Positions 43,182 to 52,442 of a stretch of DNA of 64,000 bases are shown here, piece after piece. The stretch spans positions 186,001 to 250,000 of the forward strand of contig NZ_JBLXIJ010000002.1 of assembly GCF_048269545.1 (NCBI RefSeq). Direction: 5' to 3'. Origin of the DNA: Halpernia sp048269545 (GTDB lineage Bacteria > Bacteroidota > Bacteroidia > Flavobacteriales > Weeksellaceae). Position 1 is the stretch's first letter, and each line of letters opens with the position of its first letter. The position numbers and the translations under genes are program-made. A model generated the notes under the pieces. It did no database searches and was not told the origin of the DNA. It saw nothing but the letters and a program-made list of their open reading frames with translations.

Positions 43182-43262
43182 ATGGAGTTGTTTATTATTT
43201 TTAAAGTCATTTGCAATCGCTCAACTTTATGTATTTTTATTTGCAAAATTGTTAATGGCGAT
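43182..43262 (-). promoter_or_regulatory. Leader element copy 2 (5' of the GT4 gene)
   Basis: This sequence fills the whole gap between the deacetylase stop and the GT4 start. On the minus strand: ATCGCCATT, TTTTGCAAATAAAAA, GAGCGATTGCAAATGACTTT, AATAATAAACAACTCC, then ATG. It is about 77% identical without gaps to 22055-22137. Confidence 0.6.
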
Positions 43263-43263
43263 T

Positions 43264-44040
43264 TCATATATTTTTAGATTTAATAAAATTCTGAAAAGTG
43301 GAGAATGTTTCCCCATCATTATTTAACCAAGATAAAAAAGCATCAAACCTTTCTATCATTTCATTGCCTGTGTTTTTGGTAGTAAATTTTGGTAAATTAA
43401 AATCTGTGTTTTTTATGTTTGAAAATTCCCAGGGGTGAAAATAAAGATTCACGTATTTGTCACTTTTCAAGGCTTTTTTAACTAAAAATTTATAAAAAGA
43501 AAATGGAAAATTATGAAAACTCAACCAAAATAAAGGCACTCGAAAATAAGTAGAAACCGAGGCGGGAATTTGCAATAAATTATTCTCTTTGAAATAAGTT
43601 CGAGATACTTTTCGGTTATCATATCTTCCCGGCAAATAAGTCGGATTTATTGAGGAATTATAAGAATAACCGGCGTTCAAAACATCTTTTGAATCAATGT
43701 TCATCATTCTGGGCATTCTTAAACCTGTAACTTCTGTACCAAATATTTTATTTAATTCTAATCGTGAATTTTCAAGATCTTGAATTTCAAATTTTGAATG
43801 AAACCAAGTGTGAGAAGCCAGTTCATGACCTTCTGAAAGTAATTTTTTAATTAAATCCTGATTTTCTTTAGCAAAAATTACAGTTGAAAAAAACGTGGCT
43901 TTTGCATTGTGCTTTTTTAATAAATCTAAAATTGAAATTAATCCCTTTCGAGAAATTTCTATCTGTTTTTCAAAAGAAATTTCACCTTTATATTCTAAAG
44001 GCATGTCAAATTCTTCAATATCAAAGGACAATAAGACCAT
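43264..44040 (-). CDS. Polysaccharide deacetylase (CE4, NodB-like)
   Basis: The 258-residue protein starts directly with the metal-binding/catalytic motif LLSFDIEEFD, followed by ATFFSTVIFAKEN, the metal-ligand motif ELASHTWFHSKF (HxxxH) and GLRMPRM. No signal peptide is visible, so it may act on lipid-linked or cytosolic glycan precursors. It overlaps nothing and is 2 bp from the GT2 gene, in one operon. Confidence 0.87.
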   Translation of the reverse strand: MVLLSFDIEEFDMPLEYKGEISFEKQIEISRKGLISILDLLKKHNAKATFFSTVIFAKENQDLIKKLLSEGHELASHTWFHSKFEIQDLENSRLELNKIFGTEVTGLRMPRMMNIDSKDVLNAGYSYNSSINPTYLPGRYDNRKVSRTYFKENNLLQIPASVSTYFRVPLFWLSFHNFPFSFYKFLVKKALKSDKYVNLYFHPWEFSNIKNTDFNLPKFTTKNTGNEMIERFDAFLSWLNNDGETFSTFQNFIKSKNI

Positions 44041-44042
44041 TT

Positions 44043-44972
44043 TTAAAAGTTTTTAGAACGAATAATATAGTTTGGTCTTTCTTTAACTTGCTTGAAAATT
44101 TTACCCAAATAAATCCCAAAAATCCCGAGAATAATTAATTGTAAACCACCGAAAAATACAACCGTCATAATTAATGAAGCCCATCCGGAAATTTCAGTTT
44201 CTACTAAAAAAGCGTGAATCACATAAATTCCATAGCCAATAACGGCGATTGCAGAAAATATAAAACCCAAATAAGCCGCTAAATAAAGTGGTTTCACAGA
44301 GAAAGCAGTAATTCCGGTAAATGCGAATTTCATCATTTTTTTTAGATTATAACTGCTTTCTCCGCTATATCTTTCGTTGGCTGTAAAAGGAATTCCAGTT
44401 TGCTTGAAACCCATCCAAGTGGAAAGTCCGCGGAGAAATAAATCGGATTCTTGCATATTTCGCATAACATCTACAACCGAAGCGTCCATCAAACGGAAAT
44501 CTGAACCACCGCCAGAAGTTAAATTGACATCAGAAATATTAGATAAAAATTTATAAAAATAATCTGAAGTTTTGCGTTTAAATCTTGAAATTTCTTTTGG
44601 ATATTTTCTAATTGTGTATACAACATCATATCCTTTTTCCCATTCTAAAATCATTTCTGGAATCAATTCTGGAGGATGTTGCAAATCTCCGTCCATAGAT
44701 ATTACAGCGTTTCCTGTGGCAAAATCTACACCTGCTTTTACGGCAGGTTGATGTCCGAAATTACGCGAAAATTCTATGTATTTTACTTCTTCAAATTCTG
44801 TGGAAAGTTGTTCTAAAACCAATTGCGTTTTATCCCGACTTCCATCATTAACGAAGATAATTTCAAAATTGTAATTCTTTAATTTAGAAAAAATATCCGA
44901 AATTTTTTGATGAATAATCGGTAGATTTTCTTGTTCATTAAAAGCGGGAATTACGATTGAAATTTTTTTCAT
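44043..44972 (-). CDS. GT2 family glycosyltransferase (DPM1/GtrB-like)
   Basis: The 309-residue GT-A protein begins KISIVIPAFNEQENLP and has FVNDGSRDKT and MDGDLQHPPELI (metal-binding D-x-D), GGGSDFRLMDASVV and two C-terminal membrane helices (about 228-300). These enzymes load sugars onto polyprenyl phosphate. The adjacent GT87-type gene could use that lipid-linked sugar. Confidence 0.9.
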   Translation of the reverse strand: MKKISIVIPAFNEQENLPIIHQKISDIFSKLKNYNFEIIFVNDGSRDKTQLVLEQLSTEFEEVKYIEFSRNFGHQPAVKAGVDFATGNAVISMDGDLQHPPELIPEMILEWEKGYDVVYTIRKYPKEISRFKRKTSDYFYKFLSNISDVNLTSGGGSDFRLMDASVVDVMRNMQESDLFLRGLSTWMGFKQTGIPFTANERYSGESSYNLKKMMKFAFTGITAFSVKPLYLAAYLGFIFSAIAVIGYGIYVIHAFLVETEISGWASLIMTVVFFGGLQLIILGIFGIYLGKIFKQVKERPNYIIRSKNF

Positions 44973-44989
44973 TTAATGACTTTAAAAAA

Positions 44990-46159
44990 TTAATTTAAAC
45001 TATAATCTTTACTGAAATCTTTTACCAATAATTCGTAAATTACCCTGAACCAAACGATTACACAAGGTAACGCTTTCAAAGAATATTTTTGAATATAATT
45101 TTCTTTGATAAATTTCGGAAATAAATCTGAAGTGGAAAAACAAGTTAAAATTAAAACAAAAAATAACAAAAATATAACGAATGGTGTTTTTTCTTTTTGA
45201 ATAATGAACCAAATCATAACACCTGTAACTGCGATAATAAACGTGGGAGATTCTGAGCTGGAACTAAATAAAACTAAAAATAATAAAGTAGAACACAAAA
45301 TCATTAATTGAAACGCAACTTCTTTATATTGTTTAATTCTGAGATAAGGTAAAGCAAAAATCACAATTCCCGGGAGAATAAAATAAAGACTCGAAATACT
45401 TGCGTCGCCTAAAATTCTACGTACAATTCCCATAATGGAGAAATCCTGCATCGAAGTCAATGACTCATTTTCAAGATTTTTACCAGTTAAGGAAATATAC
45501 CAATCGTTGTAAGATTGCAAACCAAAATGCACGTTTGAATACAACATTGGCAAAATTAAAAATACAATGAAAATTACCACAAATGAAATGATGAATTTCA
45601 TCTTGTTCTTAATAAAGAAAAAGCCAGAAAGTCCGACGATTCCGTAGATTTTAACAAAAAACCCAATTAAAATCGCCAAAGCAGATTTTGTTTCCTTATT
45701 CTCATAAATGTAAACCATTGATAAAACGAGCAAACCAGTTAATGCGATATTGAACTGAACGCTTAAAGCAGCAGTGATAAATTCTTGCAAACAAAGCCAA
45801 GCCACGAAAGATTTTTTAACGTTTGAAATCGGTAATTTGCTCAATGCAAAAACAAAAACAAGTGCATTTGCAACATTCCAAAGTGGCATTCCGAGCCAAT
45901 CTGGTAAAAGCGCAAAAGGTGCAATTAAAATTCCAAAAAATACACCATAATGATTGGCATCAAAAAATAAATCTGGATGTTGCTGAAAAATATTTTCTTT
46001 TTTCAAACTGCTTAGAAAAACATTTTTAAACAATAAATAATTATTATAGGCTTGTGGACCACGGAAATATTTCGCCAAAGCCGAAACGAAAGAAAGCAAA
46101 AGATAAATCCCAAAAATAATTTTAGGATTTGAAATCAATTTTAAGAATTTTTCTTTCAA
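44990..46159 (-). CDS. Integral-membrane GT87 (DUF2029)-type glycosyltransferase
   Basis: The 389-residue protein has about 9-10 hydrophobic helices. The early loop FDANHYGVFFGILIAPFALLPDWLGMPLWN is the GT87/DUF2029 signature with the catalytic-type Asp. Such GT-C enzymes use polyprenyl-phosphate sugars, which fits the neighbouring GT2 gene. It is 18 bp upstream of GT2 and 12 bp downstream of dapD. Confidence 0.8.
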   Translation of the reverse strand: MKEKFLKLISNPKIIFGIYLLLSFVSALAKYFRGPQAYNNYLLFKNVFLSSLKKENIFQQHPDLFFDANHYGVFFGILIAPFALLPDWLGMPLWNVANALVFVFALSKLPISNVKKSFVAWLCLQEFITAALSVQFNIALTGLLVLSMVYIYENKETKSALAILIGFFVKIYGIVGLSGFFFIKNKMKFIISFVVIFIVFLILPMLYSNVHFGLQSYNDWYISLTGKNLENESLTSMQDFSIMGIVRRILGDASISSLYFILPGIVIFALPYLRIKQYKEVAFQLMILCSTLLFLVLFSSSSESPTFIIAVTGVMIWFIIQKEKTPFVIFLLFFVLILTCFSTSDLFPKFIKENYIQKYSLKALPCVIVWFRVIYELLVKDFSKDYSLN

Positions 46160-46171
46160 AATAAATTCGTT

Positions 46172-46984
46172 TTAAACAGCGACGTTATTTTCACGCAAAG
46201 CATCATTCAGAGAGGTTTTCTTATCGGTCGATTCTTTTCTTTTCCCAATAATCAAAGCGCAAGGAACTTGAAATTCTCCCGCGGGAAATTTCTTGGTATA
46301 ACTTCCAGGAATGACAACAGAACGTTCCGGAACATAACCTTTCGTTTCAATTGGTGAATCTCCTGTAACATCAATAATTTTAGTGGACATTGTAAGACAA
46401 ACATTCGCGCCTAAAACTGCTTCTTTTCCAACACGAACGCCTTCCACAACGATGCAGCGAGAACCTATAAAAGCGTCATCTTCTATAATGACGGGCGCTG
46501 CTTGAAGGGGTTCTAAAACGCCTCCAATTCCAACTCCACCGCTTAAATGAACATTTTTACCAATTTGTGCACAACTTCCAACAGTTGCCCAAGTGTCGAC
46601 CATTGTTCCAGAATCTACATAAGCACCGATATTTACGTAAGAAGGCATTAAAATTACACCAGAAGCAATGAAAGATCCTTCTCTTGCAACTGCATGTGGA
46701 ACAACACGAACACCTTTTTCAGCGTAACCTTTTTTCAACGGCATTTTATCGTGAAATTCAAAAGGACCAACTTCAATTGTTTCCATCTTTTGAATTGGGA
46801 AATACATTACAACAGCTTTTTTTATCCATTCATTTACTTTCCATCCGTTTTCTGTAGGTTCTGCCACGCGCAATTTTCCTTCATCTAAAGCTTTTATCAC
46901 TTCACGGACTTTTTCTTGACTATCAGAGTTTTTTAACAATTCTCGGTTTTCCCAAATATTTTCTATGTTTTCTTGTAATGACAT
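46172..46984 (-). CDS. dapD: Tetrahydrodipicolinate N-succinyltransferase
   Basis: The 270-residue left-handed beta-helix enzyme makes N-succinyl-2-amino-6-ketopimelate in lysine/diaminopimelate synthesis. Hexapeptide repeats are visible in YVNIGAYVDSGTMVDTWATVGSCAQIGKNVHLSGGVGIGGV and IIEDDAFIGSRCIVVEGVRVG. It is full length. It may share a transcript with the glycan genes; NlpC lies 26 bp upstream. Confidence 0.95.
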   Translation of the reverse strand: MSLQENIENIWENRELLKNSDSQEKVREVIKALDEGKLRVAEPTENGWKVNEWIKKAVVMYFPIQKMETIEVGPFEFHDKMPLKKGYAEKGVRVVPHAVAREGSFIASGVILMPSYVNIGAYVDSGTMVDTWATVGSCAQIGKNVHLSGGVGIGGVLEPLQAAPVIIEDDAFIGSRCIVVEGVRVGKEAVLGANVCLTMSTKIIDVTGDSPIETKGYVPERSVVIPGSYTKKFPAGEFQVPCALIIGKRKESTDKKTSLNDALRENNVAV

Positions 46985-47010
46985 TTAGTTTTAGTTTTTT
47001 ATTTAATTAA

Positions 47011-47544
47011 TTATAGAACTCTTCTCGCAAAAAGAAAGGCTTTGTTCCAGTATTTTTCATTTAATGAAGAAATTATAACTCCTTTGGAAGTTGAGGCATG
47101 AATAAATTTTATTTCGCCGTCATTTCCAATATCATGAACGATTCCAACGTGCGAAACTTTAGATCCACCAGAAGTTGCAAAGAAAAGCAAATCTCCGGGT
47201 TTTACTTCATAAACTGAAACTTCTTGCCCACTTTTGGATTGATCTTCGGAGCGCCGTGGTAAATTTTGATTATTATCATCATAAACTTTTTTTGTAAAAC
47301 CTGAACAATCAAAACCTGAACTGTTATTTCCACCATATTTATAAGGTGCACCGATATATTTCTCAGAATCTTTTAAAAGTTCCTGTCTTTGTGAATCTAA
47401 TAAGCCTCTAAAATTTGAATTAAAATTTTTTAAACCTTCTGCTCTTACAACTGATTTTTTATAGGACGTTTTTTTAGCGACTTTTGAAGAGCCACAAGAC
47501 GCGAAAATCAAAATGAATGGCAAAAGCAAAAATATTTTCTTCAT
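47011..47544 (-). CDS. NlpC/P60 (C40) peptidoglycan hydrolase lipoprotein
   Basis: The 177-residue protein has a lipoprotein signal (ILIFASCGSS, Cys17). The catalytic Cys80 is in SSGFDCSGFTKKVY, His in SHVGIVHD and a polar residue/His in IKFIHAST. Such enzymes cut D-Glu-diaminopimelate bonds in peptidoglycan. A -7 box TAAATTTG lies at 47562-47569 on the minus strand. Confidence 0.9.
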   Translation of the reverse strand: MKKIFLLLPFILIFASCGSSKVAKKTSYKKSVVRAEGLKNFNSNFRGLLDSQRQELLKDSEKYIGAPYKYGGNNSSGFDCSGFTKKVYDDNNQNLPRRSEDQSKSGQEVSVYEVKPGDLLFFATSGGSKVSHVGIVHDIGNDGEIKFIHASTSKGVIISSLNEKYWNKAFLFARRVL

Positions 47545-47647
47545 TTACATAAATAGTTTTTCAAATTTAGTGAAAATTTAATTTTAATGGAATCTCAATG
47601 ATTAATAATTATATAGTTCTAATTTTAGAAATGAAATTTAAATTAAT

Positions 47648-47679
47648 AAAAAAACGCTCCAAAATAAATTGAAACGTTT
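47648..47679 (-). terminator. tRNA-Ala terminator
   Basis: On the minus strand AAACGTTTCAA (47669-47679) pairs with TTGGAGCGTTT (47652-47662), two G-T wobbles, followed by T residues, directly after the tRNA. Confidence 0.75.
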
Positions 47680-47681
47680 CG

Positions 47682-47755
47682 TGGAGAATATCGGAATCGA
47701 ACCGACCACCTTTTGACTGCCAGTCAAACGCTATAGCCAAATGAGCTAATCCCCC
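47682..47755 (-). tRNA. tRNA-Ala (GGC)
   Basis: The 74-nt cloverleaf folds as: acceptor GGGGGAT/ATTCTCC with G3-U70, the alanine identity pair; D-stem GCTC with AGC; anticodon stem TTTGA/TCAAA with loop CTGGCAG, anticodon GGC; T-arm GTCGG-TTCGATT-CCGAT; discriminator A. CCA is not encoded. Confidence 0.93.
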
Positions 47756-47800
47756 AAAAATTATTTGCAATAATAAAGAAAAATTTTTAATTTTTTAAAT

Positions 47801-47825
47801 GTGAAGTTGTAAAGTTGTAAAGTTT
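47801..47825. repeat. GTTGTAAA octamer repeat, short copy
   Basis: GTGAAGTTGTAAAGT (47801-47815) is the exact reverse complement of 15303-15317; two GTTGTAAA units (47806-47821) in tandem. Lies between tRNA-Ala and the efflux operon end. Confidence 0.6.
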
Positions 47826-47869
47826 AGAATTAAAAAAAATTAGAAATTAATAATAATTCAAAACAAAAA

Positions 47870-49279
47870 TTATTTCCAACCACCGCCTAAAGCACGATAT
47901 AAATCAATATTTGCTTTCATTTTAGTATATTGTGCATTAGAAATATTGAGTTCTGCTGTTAATAAATTTACACTTGCATTAATGACTTCTAAATAATTTG
48001 CAAGTCCGTAGTTTACCAATTCTTTGCTGTAATCTACAGATTTTTTGTAAGCTTCTTTCTCCTGTATTTTATATTCTATAAATTTATCTTGAGAATTGTA
48101 GCGTTTTAAAGCATTAGAAACTTCTTGACCTGCATTAAGAAAAGTTTTTCTAAAATTTAAATAAGCAATTTGTTTATTTGCTAAACTGACTTCGTATTGC
48201 GTTTTAATCTGTCTTTTATTTAAAATCGGTTGTATTAAACTTCCTACAAAATTTGCAAAAAGTGAATTCGCACTAAAAAATTTATCAAAATCTCCACTTT
48301 GGAAACCGCCGGTTGCGCTTAAACTAAAATTTGGATAAAAAGAAGCTTTTGCTGCATTTGTTAATTGAAAAGCATTTATTAATTGAAATTCTGCTTGTTT
48401 TACATCGGGACGATTTGCTAATAATTCTGATGAATATCCAATTGAAATATCTTTCGGAAATTGTGGTGTTTTAGAATTGGCTCTTTCAATTTTTTGTGAA
48501 GGAATTCCCAACAAAATACAAGTAGAATTTTCTAAAATTTCTATTTGCGTATCTAAATCAACCAACATTGCTTTTGCATTAAAAACCAAAGCTTCACTTT
48601 GTTGAACGGCAACTTCTGTTAAATTCCCCGCAGTTTTTAAAGCTTTAGTAGTTTCTAAATTTTTATTTCTTAAATCTATAGTTTCTTGAATGATTCTTTT
48701 TTGCTCATCTAAAGTTAAAAGTTGGTAATAATTTGAAGCAATATTTGCAACCAATTCACTCTTAATACTTTTGTGCGCTTCCACAGTTCCCAAATAAGAA
48801 GCTAATTGAGCACGTTCTTGAGCACTTAATTTTCCCCAAACATCAATATCCCAATTCATATTTCCAGAAAATTGAAAATTATCATTAAATTTTCTATTTC
48901 CAATAATTTGTCCAAAACTTGAGTTTAAAGATTGCGTCTGTAAAGTATAAGTTGGGCCAGCTGAAAGTGTAGGTAAATAAGCGGCTTTTGATTGTTTCAC
49001 AAAAGCTTCAGAAACCAAAATATTTTGAACAGCAATTCTTACATCTAAATTATTTTCTAAACCTTTTGCAATATGCTTTTGTAAAATTGGATCGGTAAAA
49101 AAATCTTTCCAAGAAATTTGTGCAATTGTTGAACTATCTTTTGGTAACAAATCTGTACGGAAAATATTGTCATTAAATTCTGTAGAACGCACATATTTAT
49201 CTCTCGTAGCACAGGAAGAGACTATAATTGCAGCGAATGCAAGAATAAAAAATGGTTTTATATTAGAAATAAATTTCAT
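47870..49279 (-). CDS. Outer-membrane efflux lipoprotein (OprM/NodT type)
   Basis: The 469-residue TolC-like channel has a lipoprotein signal (AAIIVSSCATR, Cys23), the two repeated OEP domains, and typical segments (ISWKDFFTDPILQKHIAKGLENNLDVRIA, LLANRPDVKQAEFQL, LVNYGLANYLEVINA). It is last in the RND efflux operon, 16 bp from the pump gene, and would form the outer-membrane exit. Confidence 0.92.
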   Translation of the reverse strand: MKFISNIKPFFILAFAAIIVSSCATRDKYVRSTEFNDNIFRTDLLPKDSSTIAQISWKDFFTDPILQKHIAKGLENNLDVRIAVQNILVSEAFVKQSKAAYLPTLSAGPTYTLQTQSLNSSFGQIIGNRKFNDNFQFSGNMNWDIDVWGKLSAQERAQLASYLGTVEAHKSIKSELVANIASNYYQLLTLDEQKRIIQETIDLRNKNLETTKALKTAGNLTEVAVQQSEALVFNAKAMLVDLDTQIEILENSTCILLGIPSQKIERANSKTPQFPKDISIGYSSELLANRPDVKQAEFQLINAFQLTNAAKASFYPNFSLSATGGFQSGDFDKFFSANSLFANFVGSLIQPILNKRQIKTQYEVSLANKQIAYLNFRKTFLNAGQEVSNALKRYNSQDKFIEYKIQEKEAYKKSVDYSKELVNYGLANYLEVINASVNLLTAELNISNAQYTKMKANIDLYRALGGGWK

Positions 49280-49295
49280 TTTATTTTTTTTAAAA

Positions 49296-52200
49296 TTATT
49301 CAGCTAAGTTTAATTCTTCTCTTTTAATCGGTTTAATTTTTTCTTGAATAGTTTGAAAAATTACAAATAAAACCGGAATGGCAAATAAACCTAAAATTGT
49401 CCCAATAAATAAACCTGCTGCAGCGCCAGTTGCAATAGAACGATTTCCTACAGAACCAATTCCAGAAGCAAAAACCAAAGGCATCATACCAAAAATAAAT
49501 GCAAAAGAAGTCATTAAAATTGGGCGTAATCTTGCTTTTGCAGCATTAATGGCCGCCAAAGAAATACTTTCACCATGATGTCTTCGTTGGACCGCAAATT
49601 CTACAATTAAAATCGCATTTTTCGCTAATAATCCGACGAGCATAATTAAAGCGATTTGGAAATAAATATTATTTTCTAATCCCGCTAAACTTTGACCAAT
49701 ATAAGCTCCAAAAACTCCGAGTGGAAGTGAAATTACAACCGTAAGTGGAAGTACATAACTTTCATATTGCGCGGCTAAAATAAAGTAAACAAATACTAAA
49801 CTTAAAGCAAAAATTAAAGCCGTTTGTGAAGTTGAATTTATTTCTTCACGTGAGAGCCCAGTAAATGCAATAGTATAAGCAGGCGGTAATTTTTGCTCCG
49901 CAACTTCTTGTACCGCTCTTATTGCATCGCCCGAACTATAACCTTCGGCATTGCTTCCTGTGACTTGAACAGAAGTAAATAAATTATATCTACTTACAGA
50001 TTGTGGTCCAAAAGTACGTTCAAAAGTCACAAATTGAGAAAGTGGCGCCATTTCGCCAGAACTTGATTTTACATAAATACTGCTTAAACTTTCTATGCTA
50101 TTTCGAATATCTGGTAAACCTTGGACGATTACACGAAATTGTTTTCCATATTTTGTAAAATCTGCTGCATAAATTCCGCCGACGTAACCTTGCATTGTAG
50201 CTAAAATATCATCTACAGAAACACCACTTTCTTTTGCGCGTGGAACATTAATTATTAAAGTGTATTGTGGAAATTTAGTATTAAAGGAAGAAGTTGCAAA
50301 CTCAATTTCAGGTCTTTGTATTAAAGCACTTAAAAAAGTTTGTGTATTTTTATCTAAATCTTTTAAATCTCCACCAGATTTATCTAATAATTCTAGTTGA
50401 AAACCAGAACTTGAGCCATAGCCGGGAACAGAACCAGGTTGAAAAAAAACGATTTTCGCACCAGAAATTCCAGAAGCAGCGCCAAATAATTTCTTAGTGA
50501 TATTTTCGATAGATTGTTCTGAATGTTTTGCGCGTTCCTTAAAATCTCCTAATTTAATAAAACCTAAGGCTGAATTACTTCCGTTTCCAGAAAGAAAACT
50601 TCTGCCTGTAGAAATTGTCATTCCCGTTACTCCTGGAACTTTTACCACTTGTTTTTGCAATTGTGCAACAATGTCATAAGTTCTTTCCATAGAAGAACCA
50701 GCAGGAAGTTCAATATTTGCGAAAATAATTCCACGGTCTTCTTTTGGAACAAAACCAGCAGGCATTGAAGAATTTGCCCACCAAAATAATAATCCTGTAA
50801 CTCCGAAAATAATTAAAGTCACCCATTTGTGTCTTAAAAGAAAGACGAAACCTTTTCCATATTTTCTTGTAGTAGTATTAAATCCTACATTAAATTTATA
50901 AAAGAATTTTTGAACAAAATTTTTGTCCTGATAAGCTTTATCATGTTCATTTGCTTTTAAAAATAAAGCACATAAAACTGGACTTAAAGTTAAAGCATTA
51001 ACTGCAGAAATTAAAATTGCAATAATTAAAGTCACACCAAATTGCTGATAAAAAACACCAGTTGGACCCGTAATAAAAGTTACAGGAATAAAAACCGCAG
51101 ACATTACTAAAGTAATTGAAATAATTGCTCCTGTAATTTCATCCATCGCAGTTATTGTAGCAACTTTCGAATCTTTAATACCGTGTTCTAATTTTGCATG
51201 AACTGCCTCAACGACGACAATTGCATCATCTACAACAATTCCAATTGCTAAAACCAAAGCAAAAAGTGTTAATAAATTTAAAGAATATCCAAATAAATTT
51301 AAAAAGAAAAAAGTTCCGATAATTGAAACCGGTACAGAAATGGCCGGAATTAAAGTAGATCTTAAATCTTGTAAAAATATAAATACTACAATAAAAACTA
51401 AAATAAAAGCTTCAAATAAAGTGGTAATTACTTTCGCAATTGAAGCATCTAAAAATTCATTGGTATCAAAGTTTACAACATAATCTACGCCTTGAGGAAA
51501 AGATTTTTTAGCATCTTTTAAATAAACTTTAATATTATTAATAATATCTTGCGCATTTGAACCCGGTGTTTGGAAAATTCCCATACTTACAGAAGGAAAA
51601 CCTCCGCTGCGACCAATTCCAGAATAAGATAAAGCATCTAATTTTACTTTTGCTACATCTTTTAATCTGAGAAATTGTCCGTTTCCTAAAGCTTTTAAAA
51701 TAATATCGTCGTATTGACCTTGATCACTAAATTTCCCACTGTATGTAATTGTGTATTCAAATGAACTTCCACTATTTGAACCGATTTGTCCCGCTGCAGC
51801 TTCTCTACTTTGAGAATTAATTGCGGAAGTTACATCGCTTGGAACTAAGCCGTATGATGCCATTTTTGCAGGATCTAGCCAAATTCTCATGGCGTAAGTT
51901 TTTCCACCAAAAACATTGGCGTCTCCTACTCCATTTACTCTTTTAAGACTTGGAATAATGTTTATATTTAAATAATTCTGCAACCAAACATCATCTAAAT
52001 TTTTATTTTTAGTGTAAAATGTAAGATACATTAATGCACTACTATTTTGTTTCTGAGTAATAACGCCGGATCTCACCACTTCACTCGGTAAAAGTGGTGT
52101 TGCACGAGCGACTTTATTTTGAACATTTACGGCGGCAATATCTGGATTTACACCTTGCTTGAAAAATACAGTAATTCCCGCAGAACCGTCGTTTCCTGCA

Positions 52201-52442
52201 GAAGATTGAATATAATCCATTCCTTCTACTCCATTGATTTGTTCTTCTAAAGGAATTACAACACTTTTCATTACTGTTTCTGCGTTGGCTCCGGAATAAT
52301 TTGCGGAAACACGAACTGTTGCAGGAGCAATATCTGGATATTGAGTAACAGGAAGTTTATTTAAACCCAATATTCCCAAAATCACAATCATGATTGAGAT
52401 TACGGTAGATAAAACAGGTCTGTTTATGAAATTTTTTATCAT
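49296..52442 (-). CDS. RND multidrug efflux pump (HAE1/AcrB type)
   Basis: The 1048-residue inner-membrane proton antiporter has 12 membrane segments and two large periplasmic loops. The proton-relay aspartates are in LAIGIVVDDAIVVVEAV; PVSIIGTFFFLNLFGYSLN and ALTLSPVLCALFL are typical HAE1 motifs. It starts FINRPVLSTVISIMIVILGILGL. It extrudes drugs with the adaptor (one base overlap) and OprM-like protein. Confidence 0.95.
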   Translation of the reverse strand: MIKNFINRPVLSTVISIMIVILGILGLNKLPVTQYPDIAPATVRVSANYSGANAETVMKSVVIPLEEQINGVEGMDYIQSSAGNDGSAGITVFFKQGVNPDIAAVNVQNKVARATPLLPSEVVRSGVITQKQNSSALMYLTFYTKNKNLDDVWLQNYLNINIIPSLKRVNGVGDANVFGGKTYAMRIWLDPAKMASYGLVPSDVTSAINSQSREAAAGQIGSNSGSSFEYTITYSGKFSDQGQYDDIILKALGNGQFLRLKDVAKVKLDALSYSGIGRSGGFPSVSMGIFQTPGSNAQDIINNIKVYLKDAKKSFPQGVDYVVNFDTNEFLDASIAKVITTLFEAFILVFIVVFIFLQDLRSTLIPAISVPVSIIGTFFFLNLFGYSLNLLTLFALVLAIGIVVDDAIVVVEAVHAKLEHGIKDSKVATITAMDEITGAIISITLVMSAVFIPVTFITGPTGVFYQQFGVTLIIAILISAVNALTLSPVLCALFLKANEHDKAYQDKNFVQKFFYKFNVGFNTTTRKYGKGFVFLLRHKWVTLIIFGVTGLLFWWANSSMPAGFVPKEDRGIIFANIELPAGSSMERTYDIVAQLQKQVVKVPGVTGMTISTGRSFLSGNGSNSALGFIKLGDFKERAKHSEQSIENITKKLFGAASGISGAKIVFFQPGSVPGYGSSSGFQLELLDKSGGDLKDLDKNTQTFLSALIQRPEIEFATSSFNTKFPQYTLIINVPRAKESGVSVDDILATMQGYVGGIYAADFTKYGKQFRVIVQGLPDIRNSIESLSSIYVKSSSGEMAPLSQFVTFERTFGPQSVSRYNLFTSVQVTGSNAEGYSSGDAIRAVQEVAEQKLPPAYTIAFTGLSREEINSTSQTALIFALSLVFVYFILAAQYESYVLPLTVVISLPLGVFGAYIGQSLAGLENNIYFQIALIMLVGLLAKNAILIVEFAVQRRHHGESISLAAINAAKARLRPILMTSFAFIFGMMPLVFASGIGSVGNRSIATGAAAGLFIGTILGLFAIPVLFVIFQTIQEKIKPIKREELNLAE

